DNA of 57,564 nt. Origin: Mesorhizobium sp. GTDB taxonomy: Bacteria > Pseudomonadota > Alphaproteobacteria > Rhizobiales > Rhizobiaceae. How positions within the stretch are numbered: position 1 is the stretch's first letter; each line of letters opens with the position of its first letter. Both the position numbers and the translations under genes were made by a program. This document shows, one piece after another, positions 8,511 to 16,917 of this stretch. Below the pieces are notes generated by a model. It was not told the origin of the DNA and ran no database searches. It saw nothing but the letters and a program-made list of their open reading frames with translations. The stretch covers positions 1 to 57,564 of the forward strand of contig SUGL01000038.1 in assembly GCA_004963905.1 (NCBI GenBank), read 5' to 3'.

Positions 8511-9353
8511 ATGACCGGATCGGACGACGCCCGAAAATTCTACGCCAAGCTGATGGCCGCGCATGCGCGCTCCGCCGATCCCCGCATCGAGGAGGTGTTC
8601 GCCTCGGTGCCGCGCGAGGCCTTTCTCGGGCCTGGACCGTGGACCGTCTTTGCCGGCGACGGCGGGTTCAAAACGCCGACCGCCGATCCAAGCTACATCT
8701 ACCAGAACGTGCTTGTGGTGCTCGATGCCGACAAGGGCATCAACAACGGCGAGCCGGTCCTGCACGCCATGTGGATCGGCAAGGTCGAACCGAAGCCCGG
8801 CGAAGCAGTCACCCATATCGGCGCCGGCACCGGCTATTATACCGCGCTGCTGGCGAAGCTGGTCGAGCCTGGCGGCAGCGTCACCGCCTTCGAGCTCGAG
8901 GCCGATCTCGCGGAGCGAGCAAGCCAGAATCTTGCAGCTTACGGCAATGTGAAAGTCATCCACGGCAACGCGGTCACCAGCCTGCTGCCGCCGTCCGACA
9001 TCATCTATGTCAATGCCGGTGTCGCCGCCCCTCCCGCGGCATGGTTGAGGGTGCTCAAACCCGGCGGCCGCATGATCTTCCCCTGGCGTCCCGCCGAGCG
9101 CATCGGCCTGGCGGTGATCATCACGCGCATGGAGAGAGGCTTTGCCTGCCAGCCCTTCATGGGCTCCTGGTTCATCCCCTGCGTCGGCGCCTGGGTCGCC
9201 GGACCAGGGGCAAAGGTGCCGACCCGCGAGCGCGCCGCGCGCACGCGCTCGATCTGGCTGAGTGAAGACAAGGCGCCCGACCGCACCGCCACGGCCATCT
9301 TCGGCGACGTCTGGTTCTCGTCCCGCGCCATCCGCGCCGGCGGCAAGCGCTAA
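8511..9353 (+). CDS. Protein-L-isoaspartate O-methyltransferase-like SAM methyltransferase
   Basis: This 280-residue class I methyltransferase has the PCMT-like layout. The segment SVPREAFLGPGPW (residues 32-44) precedes the SAM-binding motif I HIGAGTGYYTA (about 102-112), with an acidic residue ending strand 2 (AFELE) and a later strand in IIYVNAG. It lacks a clear match to the substrate motif of canonical Pcm, so the methyl acceptor may not be isoaspartate. It starts 46 bases after mntH on the same strand and could be read through from it. Family is fairly sure, substrate unknown. Confidence 0.75.
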   Translation: MTGSDDARKFYAKLMAAHARSADPRIEEVFASVPREAFLGPGPWTVFAGDGGFKTPTADPSYIYQNVLVVLDADKGINNGEPVLHAMWIGKVEPKPGEAVTHIGAGTGYYTALLAKLVEPGGSVTAFELEADLAERASQNLAAYGNVKVIHGNAVTSLLPPSDIIYVNAGVAAPPAAWLRVLKPGGRMIFPWRPAERIGLAVIITRMERGFACQPFMGSWFIPCVGAWVAGPGAKVPTRERAARTRSIWLSEDKAPDRTATAIFGDVWFSSRAIRAGGKR

Positions 9354-9447
9354 AAACTTACCGGCGCTTGTCGAAATGGAGGCTCGTCGTTCGTCCTTGG
9401 CCCGAAATCCGGCCGCGACGGCGCGGATCATGAAAAGGAGAAAACAG

Positions 9448-10098
9448 ATGCGCAAGATCATCGCCGCCACCTTCGTCAGCCTCGACGGCGTCATGCAGGC
9501 GCCAGGCGGGCCGGAAGAGGATCCGGTCGGCGGCTTTCAATTCGGCGGCTGGACGTTCCATTATTTTGACGAGGTTGCGGGCGCGGCAATAGACGAGCTG
9601 TTCTCCAAGCCCTTCGCCCTGCTGCTCGGCCGCCGAACCTACGACATCTTCGCCGCGTACTGGCCGTATCAAAAAGATCCGATCGCGGATGCCTTCAACC
9701 CTGCGATCAAATATGTGGCGACGCATCGGCCGGAGTCGCTCACCTGGCAGAACACGCAATCGCTTGGACCGGATGTCGTCGCAAGGCTGAGGCAGCTCAA
9801 ACAGGAAGACGGACCTGACCTGCTCATCCAGGGATCGGGCAATCTGATCCAGACCCTGCTCGCCAACGGGCTGATCGACGAGATCCGGTTAATGATCTTC
9901 CCGCTGTTGCTGGGCAAGGGCAAGCGGCTGTTCGGCGAGGACGCGATGCCGGCCGCCTTCAAGCTCGTCAAGTCTCAGACTTCCAGCACCGGCGTCATCA
10001 TGGCGACCTATGAGCGTGGCGGCGAGATCAAGACCGGATCCTTCGCGCAGGACGAGCCGTCCGACGCCGAGCTCGAACGGCGCAAGAACTGGAAATAG
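9448..10098 (+). CDS. Dihydrofolate reductase-like protein (RibD C-terminal domain family)
   Basis: This 216-residue protein starts MRKIIAATFVSLDGVMQAPGG, the hallmark of stand-alone RibD_C/YyaP-type reductases. The NADPH-binding part includes LLLGRRTYDIFAAYWP and LLIQGSGNLIQTLL. The C-terminal strand LIDEIRLMIFPLLLGKGKRLF is also typical. AAGGAG lies 7 bases upstream of the ATG. These proteins have the DHFR fold but mostly unknown substrates, so no folate role is claimed. The tail after residue 195 is charged and poorly conserved in such families. Confidence 0.88.
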   Translation: MRKIIAATFVSLDGVMQAPGGPEEDPVGGFQFGGWTFHYFDEVAGAAIDELFSKPFALLLGRRTYDIFAAYWPYQKDPIADAFNPAIKYVATHRPESLTWQNTQSLGPDVVARLRQLKQEDGPDLLIQGSGNLIQTLLANGLIDEIRLMIFPLLLGKGKRLFGEDAMPAAFKLVKSQTSSTGVIMATYERGGEIKTGSFAQDEPSDAELERRKNWK

Positions 10099-10112
10099 CG
10101 CCAACATTTACC

Positions 10113-10348
10113 AAGCTGGAGCACCCCTCATCCGACCGAGCTTCGCTCGGCCACCTTCTCCCATAAGAGGAGAAGGGGGAGCTTGGCACATGCGGCTCAG
10201 CAAATCTCCAGCGTCGACGATTGACTACAACGCCGGCGCGATCTTCCCTTCTCCCCTTGTGGGGTCCGAAGGACGGGGCGAGACCCGTGGCTCGCCCCAG
10301 GGTGGTGGATCGGCGCGCAGCGCCGAGACGGATGAGGGGTGCTCCAGC
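10113..10348. repeat. Rhizobial intergenic mosaic palindrome (RIME-like), two arms
   Basis: Two palindromic blocks fill the space between the reductase and LysR genes. Left arm (10113-10190): a hairpin GAGCTTCGCTC and a short CCTTCTCCC/GGAGAAGG hairpin. Right arm (10244-10348): CTTCTCCCCTTGTGGGG, then nested GC-rich palindromes. The outer ends are a perfect 19-base inverted repeat, 10116-10134 against 10329-10347, so the whole can fold as one structure. The same mosaic recurs at 24313-24523. Confidence 0.85.
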
Positions 10349-10359
10349 GAGATGCCACC

Positions 10360-11226
10360 TCACGCCGCCTGACGATAGCGCGACAGCCCCTCGCGGATAT
10401 GAGCCGCGAACGCCGCTGCCGCCGGCGCGATTCCATGTTTCGGCAGATGCAAGTTGACCGAAAAGTTCGGCAGCGCCGGCAGGTCGGCATCGGACAGGAT
10501 GTCGAGGTCGGCCGGAACCGTCGAGGCAAGCCAGGTCGTCACCGCCAGGTCGGAGCGCACCGTCGCCGTCGTGGCGTCGATGTTGCCGTTCTCGAACACC
10601 GTGCGCCAGTCGAGCCCATGGGCGCCGAGCGCGGCCAGCACCGCCGGCCGGAAGGCGCAGGTGTCGGCGACCATCGAGACCGGCAGCGGCCGCTTCAGGC
10701 GCGCCGAGCCGCCTCTCGCGCCGACCCAGACCAGGCGGTCGACAGCCAAGCATTCGCCGGCCGTCGGACCGGCACGCTCCTCGATGACGGCGAGATCGAT
10801 CGTCCCCGCCGCCAGCGCCGCCGCCAGTTCCGGCGAGGAGGCGCAGACCAGCGAAATCTCCACCTGCGGACAGGCCTCGGCATAGGTTTTCAGCACGGGT
10901 TGAAGCAACGTACCGACGAGGTCGTAAGGCACGCCGATCCGCACCCGGCCGGCGACCGCCTTGCCGCCCATCTCGGCGATGATCTCGTCATTGAGCTGCA
11001 GCAGACGCCGGCCCTTGTCGAGCAGCCGTTCGCCCGAGCGCGTCAACTTCAGACCGCGCCGGTCGCGTTGGAACAGCGTCTGGCCAAGCACCTCCTCCAG
11101 TCGCTTGATCTGCTGGCTGACCGCGCCTTGCGTCAGATTGAGCGCATTTGCAGCGCCAGTCATGCTCGCTTTGTCGGCTGCCGTGACGAAGGTGCGAACA
11201 AGGGTGCTATCGAGATCGCGGATCAT
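10360..11226 (-). CDS. LysR-family transcriptional regulator
   Basis: This 288-residue LTTR has an N-terminal winged helix (residues 1-60, MTGAANALNLTQGAVSQQIKRLE) and a periplasmic-binding-like effector domain after a linker helix. The effector domain starts near GRVRIGVPYD. It is divergent from a LysE-family exporter that begins 98 bases away, the usual layout for a regulator and its target. The start MIRDLDSTLVRTF matches LTTR starts; upstream in-frame codons overlap the exporter and are unlikely. The 97-base gap is AT-rich enough to hold both promoters. Effector unknown; amino-acid control is inferred from the neighbour. Confidence 0.9.
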   Translation of the reverse strand: MIRDLDSTLVRTFVTAADKASMTGAANALNLTQGAVSQQIKRLEEVLGQTLFQRDRRGLKLTRSGERLLDKGRRLLQLNDEIIAEMGGKAVAGRVRIGVPYDLVGTLLQPVLKTYAEACPQVEISLVCASSPELAAALAAGTIDLAVIEERAGPTAGECLAVDRLVWVGARGGSARLKRPLPVSMVADTCAFRPAVLAALGAHGLDWRTVFENGNIDATTATVRSDLAVTTWLASTVPADLDILSDADLPALPNFSVNLHLPKHGIAPAAAAFAAHIREGLSRYRQAA

Positions 11227-11323
11227 TTTTCCATTATAACTGCTAATGCTTGTCATATCAAACATTGCATTTACTGATAGAGCAGAGCGCCTAGCATATG
11301 GCTCCTTAGACCGGGAAAGCTGT

Positions 11324-11923
11324 ATGTCCGAGACCCTCATCCCCCTTGTCCTGTTCGCGCTGATTTCGACCTCGACGCCCGGCATCGCCACGACGCTGTC
11401 GACGGCGTCCGGCGCGCAGTTCGGCTTTCGCCGTTCGGTGCCGCTGATGGCCGGCAGCGCCGCCGGACTCGCTACGGTGGCGGCGGCAGGCGCGGCGGGC
11501 CTCGCCGGGCTGCTGGCCGCAGTCCCGTCCTTGCAGCTCGCCATGAAGATCGCGGGCTCGCTCTATCTGATCTGGCTGGCGATCAGGATCGGCCGCAGCG
11601 GCCCGCCCAACCTCGACGTGACCATGGCCAAGCCCAACAGCTTCTTCGGCGGCGCCGGCATTCAGTGGATGAACCCGAAGGGCTGGGCCATGGGATTGGG
11701 GGCGGCCGCTTCCTTCGCGGCGCTCGCCGACGGCCCGTTGCAGCTCGCGTTACTGTTGGGCGCCGTATTCGGCCTCGCCGCGGCCTTCTCGCTGTCGCTG
11801 TGGTGCGTGGCCGGCACGCTGCTGGCGCGCCTGCTCAAGACCGAAGGGCAGTGGCGCGCGCTCAACATCGTGCTTGGCCTGCTGCTGGCCGCCTCGATCC
11901 TGCAGATGTGGCGGCCAGCCTGA
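11324..11923 (+). CDS. LysE/RhtB-family amino-acid exporter
   Basis: This is a 199-residue membrane protein with about six hydrophobic segments. It carries the family's N-terminal TSTPGIATTLSTASG in place of the usual PGP motif, and the conserved GIQWMNPKGWAMGLG in mid-protein. LysE/RhtB proteins export amino acids or derivatives. It is divergent from a LysR regulator and convergent with the SDR gene, which ends 7 bases away. The substrate cannot be read from sequence. Confidence 0.9.
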   Translation: MSETLIPLVLFALISTSTPGIATTLSTASGAQFGFRRSVPLMAGSAAGLATVAAAGAAGLAGLLAAVPSLQLAMKIAGSLYLIWLAIRIGRSGPPNLDVTMAKPNSFFGGAGIQWMNPKGWAMGLGAAASFAALADGPLQLALLLGAVFGLAAAFSLSLWCVAGTLLARLLKTEGQWRALNIVLGLLLAASILQMWRPA

Positions 11924-11929
11924 GAGAGA

Positions 11930-12724
11930 CTATACGGCGTAGCGCGCCGCCGGCTTGCCGGCGAACAGGCTACCGAAGAACTGGTCCCGCGCGCCGAGAT
12001 AGGTGTCTAATCCGGCCGGATCAGCAAGGCCGGGCGCGGTGACGGTCTCGCCCTGGGCGAAACCGGCCAGCGCAGCATCGACCAGGTCGTCGGCGCTCAT
12101 CACCCAGTCCTGGTTGATCCTGTCGAGGCTGATCCCGGAGACGTCCCAGAATTCGGTACGGATCGGCCCTGGCAGCACGACCTGCGCCCTCACCTTGGTG
12201 CCGGCGACTTCCTTCTGCAGCGCTTCGGTGAAGTTGACGACATAGGCCTTGGTGCCGCTGTAGATGCCGCCGACGGCGATGCCATAGGCGACCACCGAGG
12301 CGATGTTGACGATGGCGCCGCGGTTGCGCGCAAGCAGCCCCGGCAGCACCGCGCGCGTCAGCCTGGTCAGCGCCACGACATTGACCTTGATCATGCGCTC
12401 GGCCGCATCAGCGTCGGCGTCGGCCACCGTCTCGATACCGCCCATGCCGGCATTGTTGATCAGCAGCGTCACGCTGTCGTCCGCCGACACCGCCTGCTCG
12501 ACCCGGCGCAGATCGGCATCCACGGAAAGATCGGCGACGATCGTCCTGACCTTGCGGCCATACGCGTAAGCCAGCCGGTCCGCCACCTCCTGCAGCCGGT
12601 CGGCGCGCCGTGCCACCAGCACCAGATCGTAGCCCTGACCGGCCAGCCGGTCGGCATAGACCGCGCCGATGCCCGAGGAGGCGCCGGTGATCACTGCCGT
12701 GCCCTTGTTTTCGCTCTTGCTCAT
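11930..12724 (-). CDS. Short-chain dehydrogenase/reductase
   Basis: This is a 264-residue classical SDR with the cofactor motif TGASSGIG (13-20), NNAG (90-93) and the catalytic S143, Y155 and K159 (IYSGTK). The segment LVARRADRL after strand 2 has basic residues that favour NADP(H). AAGGAG lies 8 bases before the ATG. It is divergent from a MarR regulator across a region with two palindromic operator-like sites, which suggests MarR represses it until a ligand is present. Substrate unknown. Confidence 0.92.
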   Translation of the reverse strand: MSKSENKGTAVITGASSGIGAVYADRLAGQGYDLVLVARRADRLQEVADRLAYAYGRKVRTIVADLSVDADLRRVEQAVSADDSVTLLINNAGMGGIETVADADADAAERMIKVNVVALTRLTRAVLPGLLARNRGAIVNIASVVAYGIAVGGIYSGTKAYVVNFTEALQKEVAGTKVRAQVVLPGPIRTEFWDVSGISLDRINQDWVMSADDLVDAALAGFAQGETVTAPGLADPAGLDTYLGARDQFFGSLFAGKPAARYAV

Positions 12725-12798
12725 CGTCCTGCTCCTTTTCGTCCTGTTCGCTCACGTTCGGCGTCGATGGACACCTCAGCGCCGAGCCCATGTCCAGT

Positions 12799-12850
12799 TA
12801 GTGGCATATGCCACCTTTGCCGAAGTAGGTATATGCCACTATCTTGTCAA
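12799..12850. promoter_or_regulatory. Twin MarR-type operators and SDR promoter
   Basis: GTGGCATATGCCAC at 12801-12814 is a perfect 14-base palindrome. A second, imperfect copy (AGGTATATGCCACT) lies at 12826-12839. On the minus strand a consensus -35 TTGACA occurs at 12850-12845, so the second copy falls inside the spacer of the SDR promoter. This fits repression by the divergent MarR gene product. Confidence 0.7.
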
Positions 12851-12913
12851 CGGCGGTTGCGAAAACTATTTCTGCGGCAGGCTGGCGCACCTTCGCACCG
12901 GCAAGGAGTGGAC

Positions 12914-13378
12914 ATGACCGAAGCTCAGCAGCCCGGATTCAGTCGTTGCAACAACGCCACCTTGCGGCGCGCCGCGCGCAGGCTCGGCCGCTTCTACGAT
13001 GACGCGCTGGCGCCTTCGGGACTGAAGGGAACGCAGTTTGGTCTGCTCTTCCAGATCCATGCCGGCGGCGAGCCGGCGATGGGCGCGATTGCCGAAGAGC
13101 TGATCATGGATCTGTCGGCGCTTGGACACACGCTGAAGCCGCTCATCCGCGACGGCTATGTCGAGACTTTTGCCGACAAGGACGACCGCCGCATCAAGCG
13201 CGTGCGGCTGACGCCGCAGGGCCAGGCCAAACTCGACGAGGCGATCAAGCTGTGGAGCGCCGCCCAGCGGCAATTCGAGGATATGGTCGGCGCGGAACGG
13301 GCCGCGAAGCTGCGTGCGACGCTGGACAAAGTGGCCGCGCTGGATTTCGAAATGGCAGCGGCCGCTCCTTCCATCTGA
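12914..13378 (+). CDS. MarR-family transcriptional regulator
   Basis: This is a 154-residue MarR protein. It opens with CNNATLRRAARRLGRFYDDALAPSGL, the dimer helix of this family. A winged helix follows (GAIAEELIMDLSALGHTLKPL) with the wing DKDDRRIKRVRLT. Two cysteines, near the start and in no fixed family position, could sense redox but this is only a guess. AAGGAG precedes the ATG. The upstream palindromes probably serve to control both this gene and the divergent SDR. Confidence 0.92.
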   Translation: MTEAQQPGFSRCNNATLRRAARRLGRFYDDALAPSGLKGTQFGLLFQIHAGGEPAMGAIAEELIMDLSALGHTLKPLIRDGYVETFADKDDRRIKRVRLTPQGQAKLDEAIKLWSAAQRQFEDMVGAERAAKLRATLDKVAALDFEMAAAAPSI

Positions 13379-13454
13379 AGAAGCGGCCCTCAATCCGTCT
13401 TTGGCTGTTCAAAAAGATTCAAGCTAGGTCGGCATCACCTGAATATCAGCACGC

Positions 13455-14633
13455 TTATTCCGCCGGCATGGCGACCGGACGGGCAAAGGCGCGGCCGGCG
13501 AGCACCACACCCAGCCCCACGATCGGGAACATCGCCGCGATCAGGCCGAGATCGGCCGGCGCGCCGAAGCGCAGCACCGCGCCGCCGACCACGGCGCCCA
13601 GCGCCACGCCGAAATAGAGCGCCGAGGCATTGAGCGAGAGCACGATCGGAGCGGCGTCGGGCGCCATCTTGATGATGCGGCTCGCCTGCGCCGGCGGGAA
13701 GGCCCAGCCGACGATACCCCACGGCACCATCATGCCCATCAGCGCCGGCCCGGCGATCGAATGCGGCAGGAAGGTCGGGATCAGCGAGAAGGTGACGAGC
13801 ATCGCCGCGGAGAGCGCCAGCGACCAGCAGACGGTGCGCGCCGCGCCGAAACGGTCGGCGGCCTGGCCGCCCGCGATGTTGCCGATGACGGCGCCGATGC
13901 CGAAGGCGAGCAGCATGCCGGGCAATGCAAGCGGGCTGAGACCGCCGCCCTCGATGGCGAGAGGCGCGATGAAGGCAAAGACGGTGAAGGCGCCGACCAG
14001 CGCCAGCACGGTCGTCACCAGGATCGGCAACACGCCGGGACGGACCGCCGCCGCCAGCCGGCGCCTCAGCGGCAGCTTAGTGCCGATGATGCCGCGCGGC
14101 AGCCGCCACCACAGGATCGCGCCGGCCAGCGCGCCGAGCCCGGCGATGGCGAAGAACGTGCCCCGCCAACCGGCAATGGCCGCCACTAGCGCGCCAAGCG
14201 GCGCGCCGACCGCGACCGCCACCGTGGTGCCGCCGACGACGACGGCAATCGCACGCGCCCGGTGATGGTCGTCGACCAGCGCCACGGCCGTACCTTGCGC
14301 GGTCGCCGCGAACAGGCCGGACGAGAGCGCCATGACGATGCGCGCGATCAAAAGCAGTTCGAAGGACGAGCTCACCGCCGCGACCAGATTGCCGATCACG
14401 AAGAAGACCAGCGTCCACAGGATGACGCGCCGCCGATCCCACTCGCCGGTCAGCGTCGCCAGGATCGGCGCGCCGATCGCATAAGCGAGCGCGAAGGCGG
14501 TGATCAGCGATCCGGCGAGCGGAACGGAGATGCCGGCATCCGCGGCGATGTCGGGAAGAAGGCTGGAGATGACGAAGCCTTCGGTCGAGATCGCGAACGA
14601 TCCGAGCGCTAGCCAATAGATCCGCTTGTCCAT
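13455..14633 (-). CDS. MFS transporter, DHA1/AraJ-like
   Basis: This is a 392-residue, 12-segment major facilitator. The start MDKRIYWLALGSFAISTEGFVISSLLP is typical of the AraJ/YdhP group of drug or sugar exporters. A motif-A-like stretch lies after TM2 (ILATLTGEWDRRRVIL) and a second after TM8 (GGQAADRFGAARTV). A perfect inverted repeat, GTTCAA then TTGAAC, sits 14 bases upstream of the start codon, so the gene is likely under repressor control. The repressor may be the ArsR protein 190 bases away, but that is inference. Confidence 0.9.
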   Translation of the reverse strand: MDKRIYWLALGSFAISTEGFVISSLLPDIAADAGISVPLAGSLITAFALAYAIGAPILATLTGEWDRRRVILWTLVFFVIGNLVAAVSSSFELLLIARIVMALSSGLFAATAQGTAVALVDDHHRARAIAVVVGGTTVAVAVGAPLGALVAAIAGWRGTFFAIAGLGALAGAILWWRLPRGIIGTKLPLRRRLAAAVRPGVLPILVTTVLALVGAFTVFAFIAPLAIEGGGLSPLALPGMLLAFGIGAVIGNIAGGQAADRFGAARTVCWSLALSAAMLVTFSLIPTFLPHSIAGPALMGMMVPWGIVGWAFPPAQASRIIKMAPDAAPIVLSLNASALYFGVALGAVVGGAVLRFGAPADLGLIAAMFPIVGLGVVLAGRAFARPVAMPAE

Positions 14634-14646
14634 GGGGATGTCCTTA

Positions 14647-14664
14647 GTTCAAAAGTTATTGAAC
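14647..14664. promoter_or_regulatory. Perfect inverted repeat upstream of the MFS gene
   Basis: GTTCAA and TTGAAC flank a 6-base spacer. The site covers the expected ribosome-site or promoter end of the MFS gene, and a further half-site-like TTGGAC follows. It has the size and symmetry of an operator for a winged-helix repressor. Confidence 0.55.
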
Positions 14665-14825
14665 AATTGGACATAACGGGGCATGATGTCAACCGAGCCA
14701 GGGGAAAATAACCGAACCCTGCTGACAGCCCTGTGTCAGGACCGGCAAAAAACCAGGAGGCCGTGTAAACCGGCATAAGGAGGAGACGCGTTGAAGTTGT
14801 TTCAGTTTGTGCTTAATTCTGCGGC

Positions 14826-15182
14826 ATGACCTTGCCCCACCCGACCGCCGAACAGATCAGCCTTCCGATCGTGCTTGCCGTGCTCGGCGATCCGACCAGG
14901 CTTGCCATCGTACGCTATCTCGCCAGCAAGGAAGGCGTGCCGATGAACTGCGGCAAGTTCCTCGACCTCGCCTCCAAGACCAATCTCAGCTACCACCTCG
15001 CCAAGCTGCGCGAGGCGGGCGTGACCCGCACCGAAGCGGTCGGCACCAGCCGGCTGATCACGCTGCGCCGCGACGACCTCGACAGACGCTTCCCCGGCCT
15101 GCTCGACAGCGTGATCGCGGCCGCCGGCGAGGACAAGGCACTTCCAGCGGTCGGCGCCGCCGACACCGAGATCGACGCCTGA
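14826..15182 (+). CDS. ArsR-family winged-helix regulator
   Basis: This 118-residue regulator has the ArsR layout: LPIVLAVLGDPTRLAIVRYLAS then a recognition region KTNLSYHLAKLREAGVTRTE and a short wing (SRLITLRRDDLD). It lacks a CxC metal motif; one Cys occurs at MNCGKF, so metal sensing is not supported. No ribosome site precedes the ATG, so the mRNA may be leaderless or the start may differ. The stop and the next gene's ATG overlap as TGATG, which marks an operon with the phosphoesterase. Confidence 0.88.
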   Translation: MTLPHPTAEQISLPIVLAVLGDPTRLAIVRYLASKEGVPMNCGKFLDLASKTNLSYHLAKLREAGVTRTEAVGTSRLITLRRDDLDRRFPGLLDSVIAAAGEDKALPAVGAADTEIDA

Positions 15183-15940
15183 TGCGCATTGCCGTTCTCG
15201 CCGACATCCACGGCAACGTGCTGGCCTTGGATGCCGTCCTCGACGATCTTGAGCGGCGCGGCGGCGCCGACCTCATCGTCAACCTCGGCGATTGCGTCTC
15301 CGGCCCGCTGTGGCCGCGCGAGACCATGCGGCGGCTGGAAGCGCTCGACCTGCCGACGGTGCGCGGCAATCACGACCGCCGCGTGGCGCAAGATCCGGCC
15401 GACGAGGCCATGTGGCCGTCCGACCGCTACGCGCAGGAGCGGCTCACCGCCGCGCAGCGCGAGGCGCTGTTCGCCTTGCCGCTCACGCTCGAGATCGCGC
15501 CCGGCGTCGTCGCCTTCCATGCCCGGCCCGACCATGACGAAAAATACCTTGCCGATGCGATCGTCGATGGACAGCTGGTGCGCGCGCCGCTCGGCGCGAT
15601 CAAACGTCGGCTGAAGGCGCTCGACCTGGCCTGCCGCCTGGCGCTGTGCGGCCACAGCCATCGCAGCGAGCTGATCCGCGTTCCGGGCGGCCCGGTCATC
15701 TTCAACCCCGGCAGCGTCGGCTGCCCGGCCTATGAGGATGACACACCGCCCGCGCATGTTTCCGAGCAAGGCAGCCCCCATGCGCGCTACGGCATCGTCG
15801 ACTTGGACGCGGCTTACCGCCCCGACCGCTTCGAGGCGATCGCCGTGGACTACGACCATGAAGCCGCCGCAAAGCAGGCCGAACAAGCGGGACGCCCGGA
15901 ATGGGCGCACGCGCTGCGGACGGGTTTTATTAAGGGTTAG
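15182..15940 (+). CDS. Metallophosphoesterase, YfcE-like
   Basis: This is a 252-residue calcineurin-like phosphoesterase with the metal-binding series DIHGN (9-13), GDCVSG, GNHDRR and GHSHRSE, which together hold a dinuclear centre. GSVGCPAYEDD near the C-terminus is a conserved family segment. Such proteins hydrolyse phosphodiesters or phosphomonoesters; the substrate cannot be told here. It overlaps the stop of the ArsR gene by one base and is probably translated with it. Confidence 0.93.
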   Translation: MRIAVLADIHGNVLALDAVLDDLERRGGADLIVNLGDCVSGPLWPRETMRRLEALDLPTVRGNHDRRVAQDPADEAMWPSDRYAQERLTAAQREALFALPLTLEIAPGVVAFHARPDHDEKYLADAIVDGQLVRAPLGAIKRRLKALDLACRLALCGHSHRSELIRVPGGPVIFNPGSVGCPAYEDDTPPAHVSEQGSPHARYGIVDLDAAYRPDRFEAIAVDYDHEAAAKQAEQAGRPEWAHALRTGFIKG

Positions 15941-16119
15941 CCTCTCGACCTCGTCACCGCCAAGGCATGCGCCCTGCCAAGGCAAGCACAGCCAGGCCGA
16001 AGCGTCCATTTTGGAGATGACATGCGACGGCAACCTCCCCTAAAAACGCCGTGGCTTGAGGTGGGCGCGCTGATTCTTGCCGCGCCTGATAATTGCAGTG
16101 CATTGCCCGTGGCCGAAGG

Positions 16120-16917
16120 ATGAAGCGCAAAGTCACGCTCCGATCGACATTGCTGATCGCCGCCCCTTTGCTGCTGGCCGCCACGCCGACTTTGGCCGAG
16201 GAGGCGCCGGCGGCGATCATTTCGATCGTCGGCGGCCTGGCCCCCGACGATCTTCTCAACATCCGCGCCACCGCTTCGCCGGGCGGAAAGATCGAGGCGC
16301 GCCTGCCGAACGGCGCGGCCGTGAAGAATTACGGCTGCAAGCTCGTCAACAACTATCCCTGGTGCAAGGTCGAGGATACGCAGGACGCGCACATCACCGG
16401 ATGGGCACCCGCCCGCTATCTCAGCCCCAACAACCCGGCGCCGGCGCCGGAAGATGCCGCCGTCCCGGCGACTGAGGCCGCCGCGCCTCAGCCCTCCGAG
16501 GAGCGGCCGGACATCGCGTCGCGCCTGGGCGCCAGCGAGCCGGCCGAGCCGCCGTCCGCGGCCGACATCAGCGTGACCGCCATGCAGGACGCCTATCGTC
16601 TCGCCTTCGCGGCCTCGGCGTCGTCAGCCGAAGAATCCGACACCCCCGATGCCGCCGGCGGCATTCCCTGCGCGCGCCGCATCGGCCAGCCGATGACCCG
16701 TTGCGAGGTGCGCGTCGCGCGTAAGGACGGCGACAGCGCCGTGACCGTGACCTGGCCGGACGGCGGCACGCGCGTCATCAACTTCCATGGCGGCATGCCC
16801 GCCGGCTCGGACTCGCCGGATAAATTTCGCTACACGCGCGAAGGCACGCTCAACATGATCCGCGTCGGCGTTTCCGAGCGGTTCGAGATCACGGACGCGC
16901 TGGCGCTGGGGGAATAA
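16120..16917 (+). CDS. Secreted SH3b-domain protein
   Basis: This is a 265-residue exported protein. A signal peptide (MKRKVTLRSTLLIAAPLLLAA, cut near ATPTLAEE) is followed by a bacterial SH3 domain (residues 40-105, LNIRATASPGGKIEARLPNG, WCKV and GWAPARYL). A Pro/Ala/Glu-rich linker comes next, and then a C-terminal domain with two Cys pairs (IPCARRIG, TRCEVRV) that could form a disulfide. SH3b domains often bind cell-wall material. The C-terminal domain is seen in other rhizobial secreted proteins but has no clear function. The stop codon lies inside a large repeat hairpin. Confidence 0.85.
   Translation: MKRKVTLRSTLLIAAPLLLAATPTLAEEAPAAIISIVGGLAPDDLLNIRATASPGGKIEARLPNGAAVKNYGCKLVNNYPWCKVEDTQDAHITGWAPARYLSPNNPAPAPEDAAVPATEAAAPQPSEERPDIASRLGASEPAEPPSAADISVTAMQDAYRLAFAASASSAEESDTPDAAGGIPCARRIGQPMTRCEVRVARKDGDSAVTVTWPDGGTRVINFHGGMPAGSDSPDKFRYTREGTLNMIRVGVSERFEITDALALGE

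Noticed and set aside
10113..10348. Palindromes here considered as a CRISPR array
   Set aside because: There are no regularly spaced identical repeats with unique spacers; the modules are mosaic and palindromic.
16022..16123. A 33-codon frame (MRRQPPLKTPWLE and on) just upstream of the SH3b gene
   Set aside because: No ribosome site and no family likeness; it overlaps the next start. Too weak to call a leader peptide.
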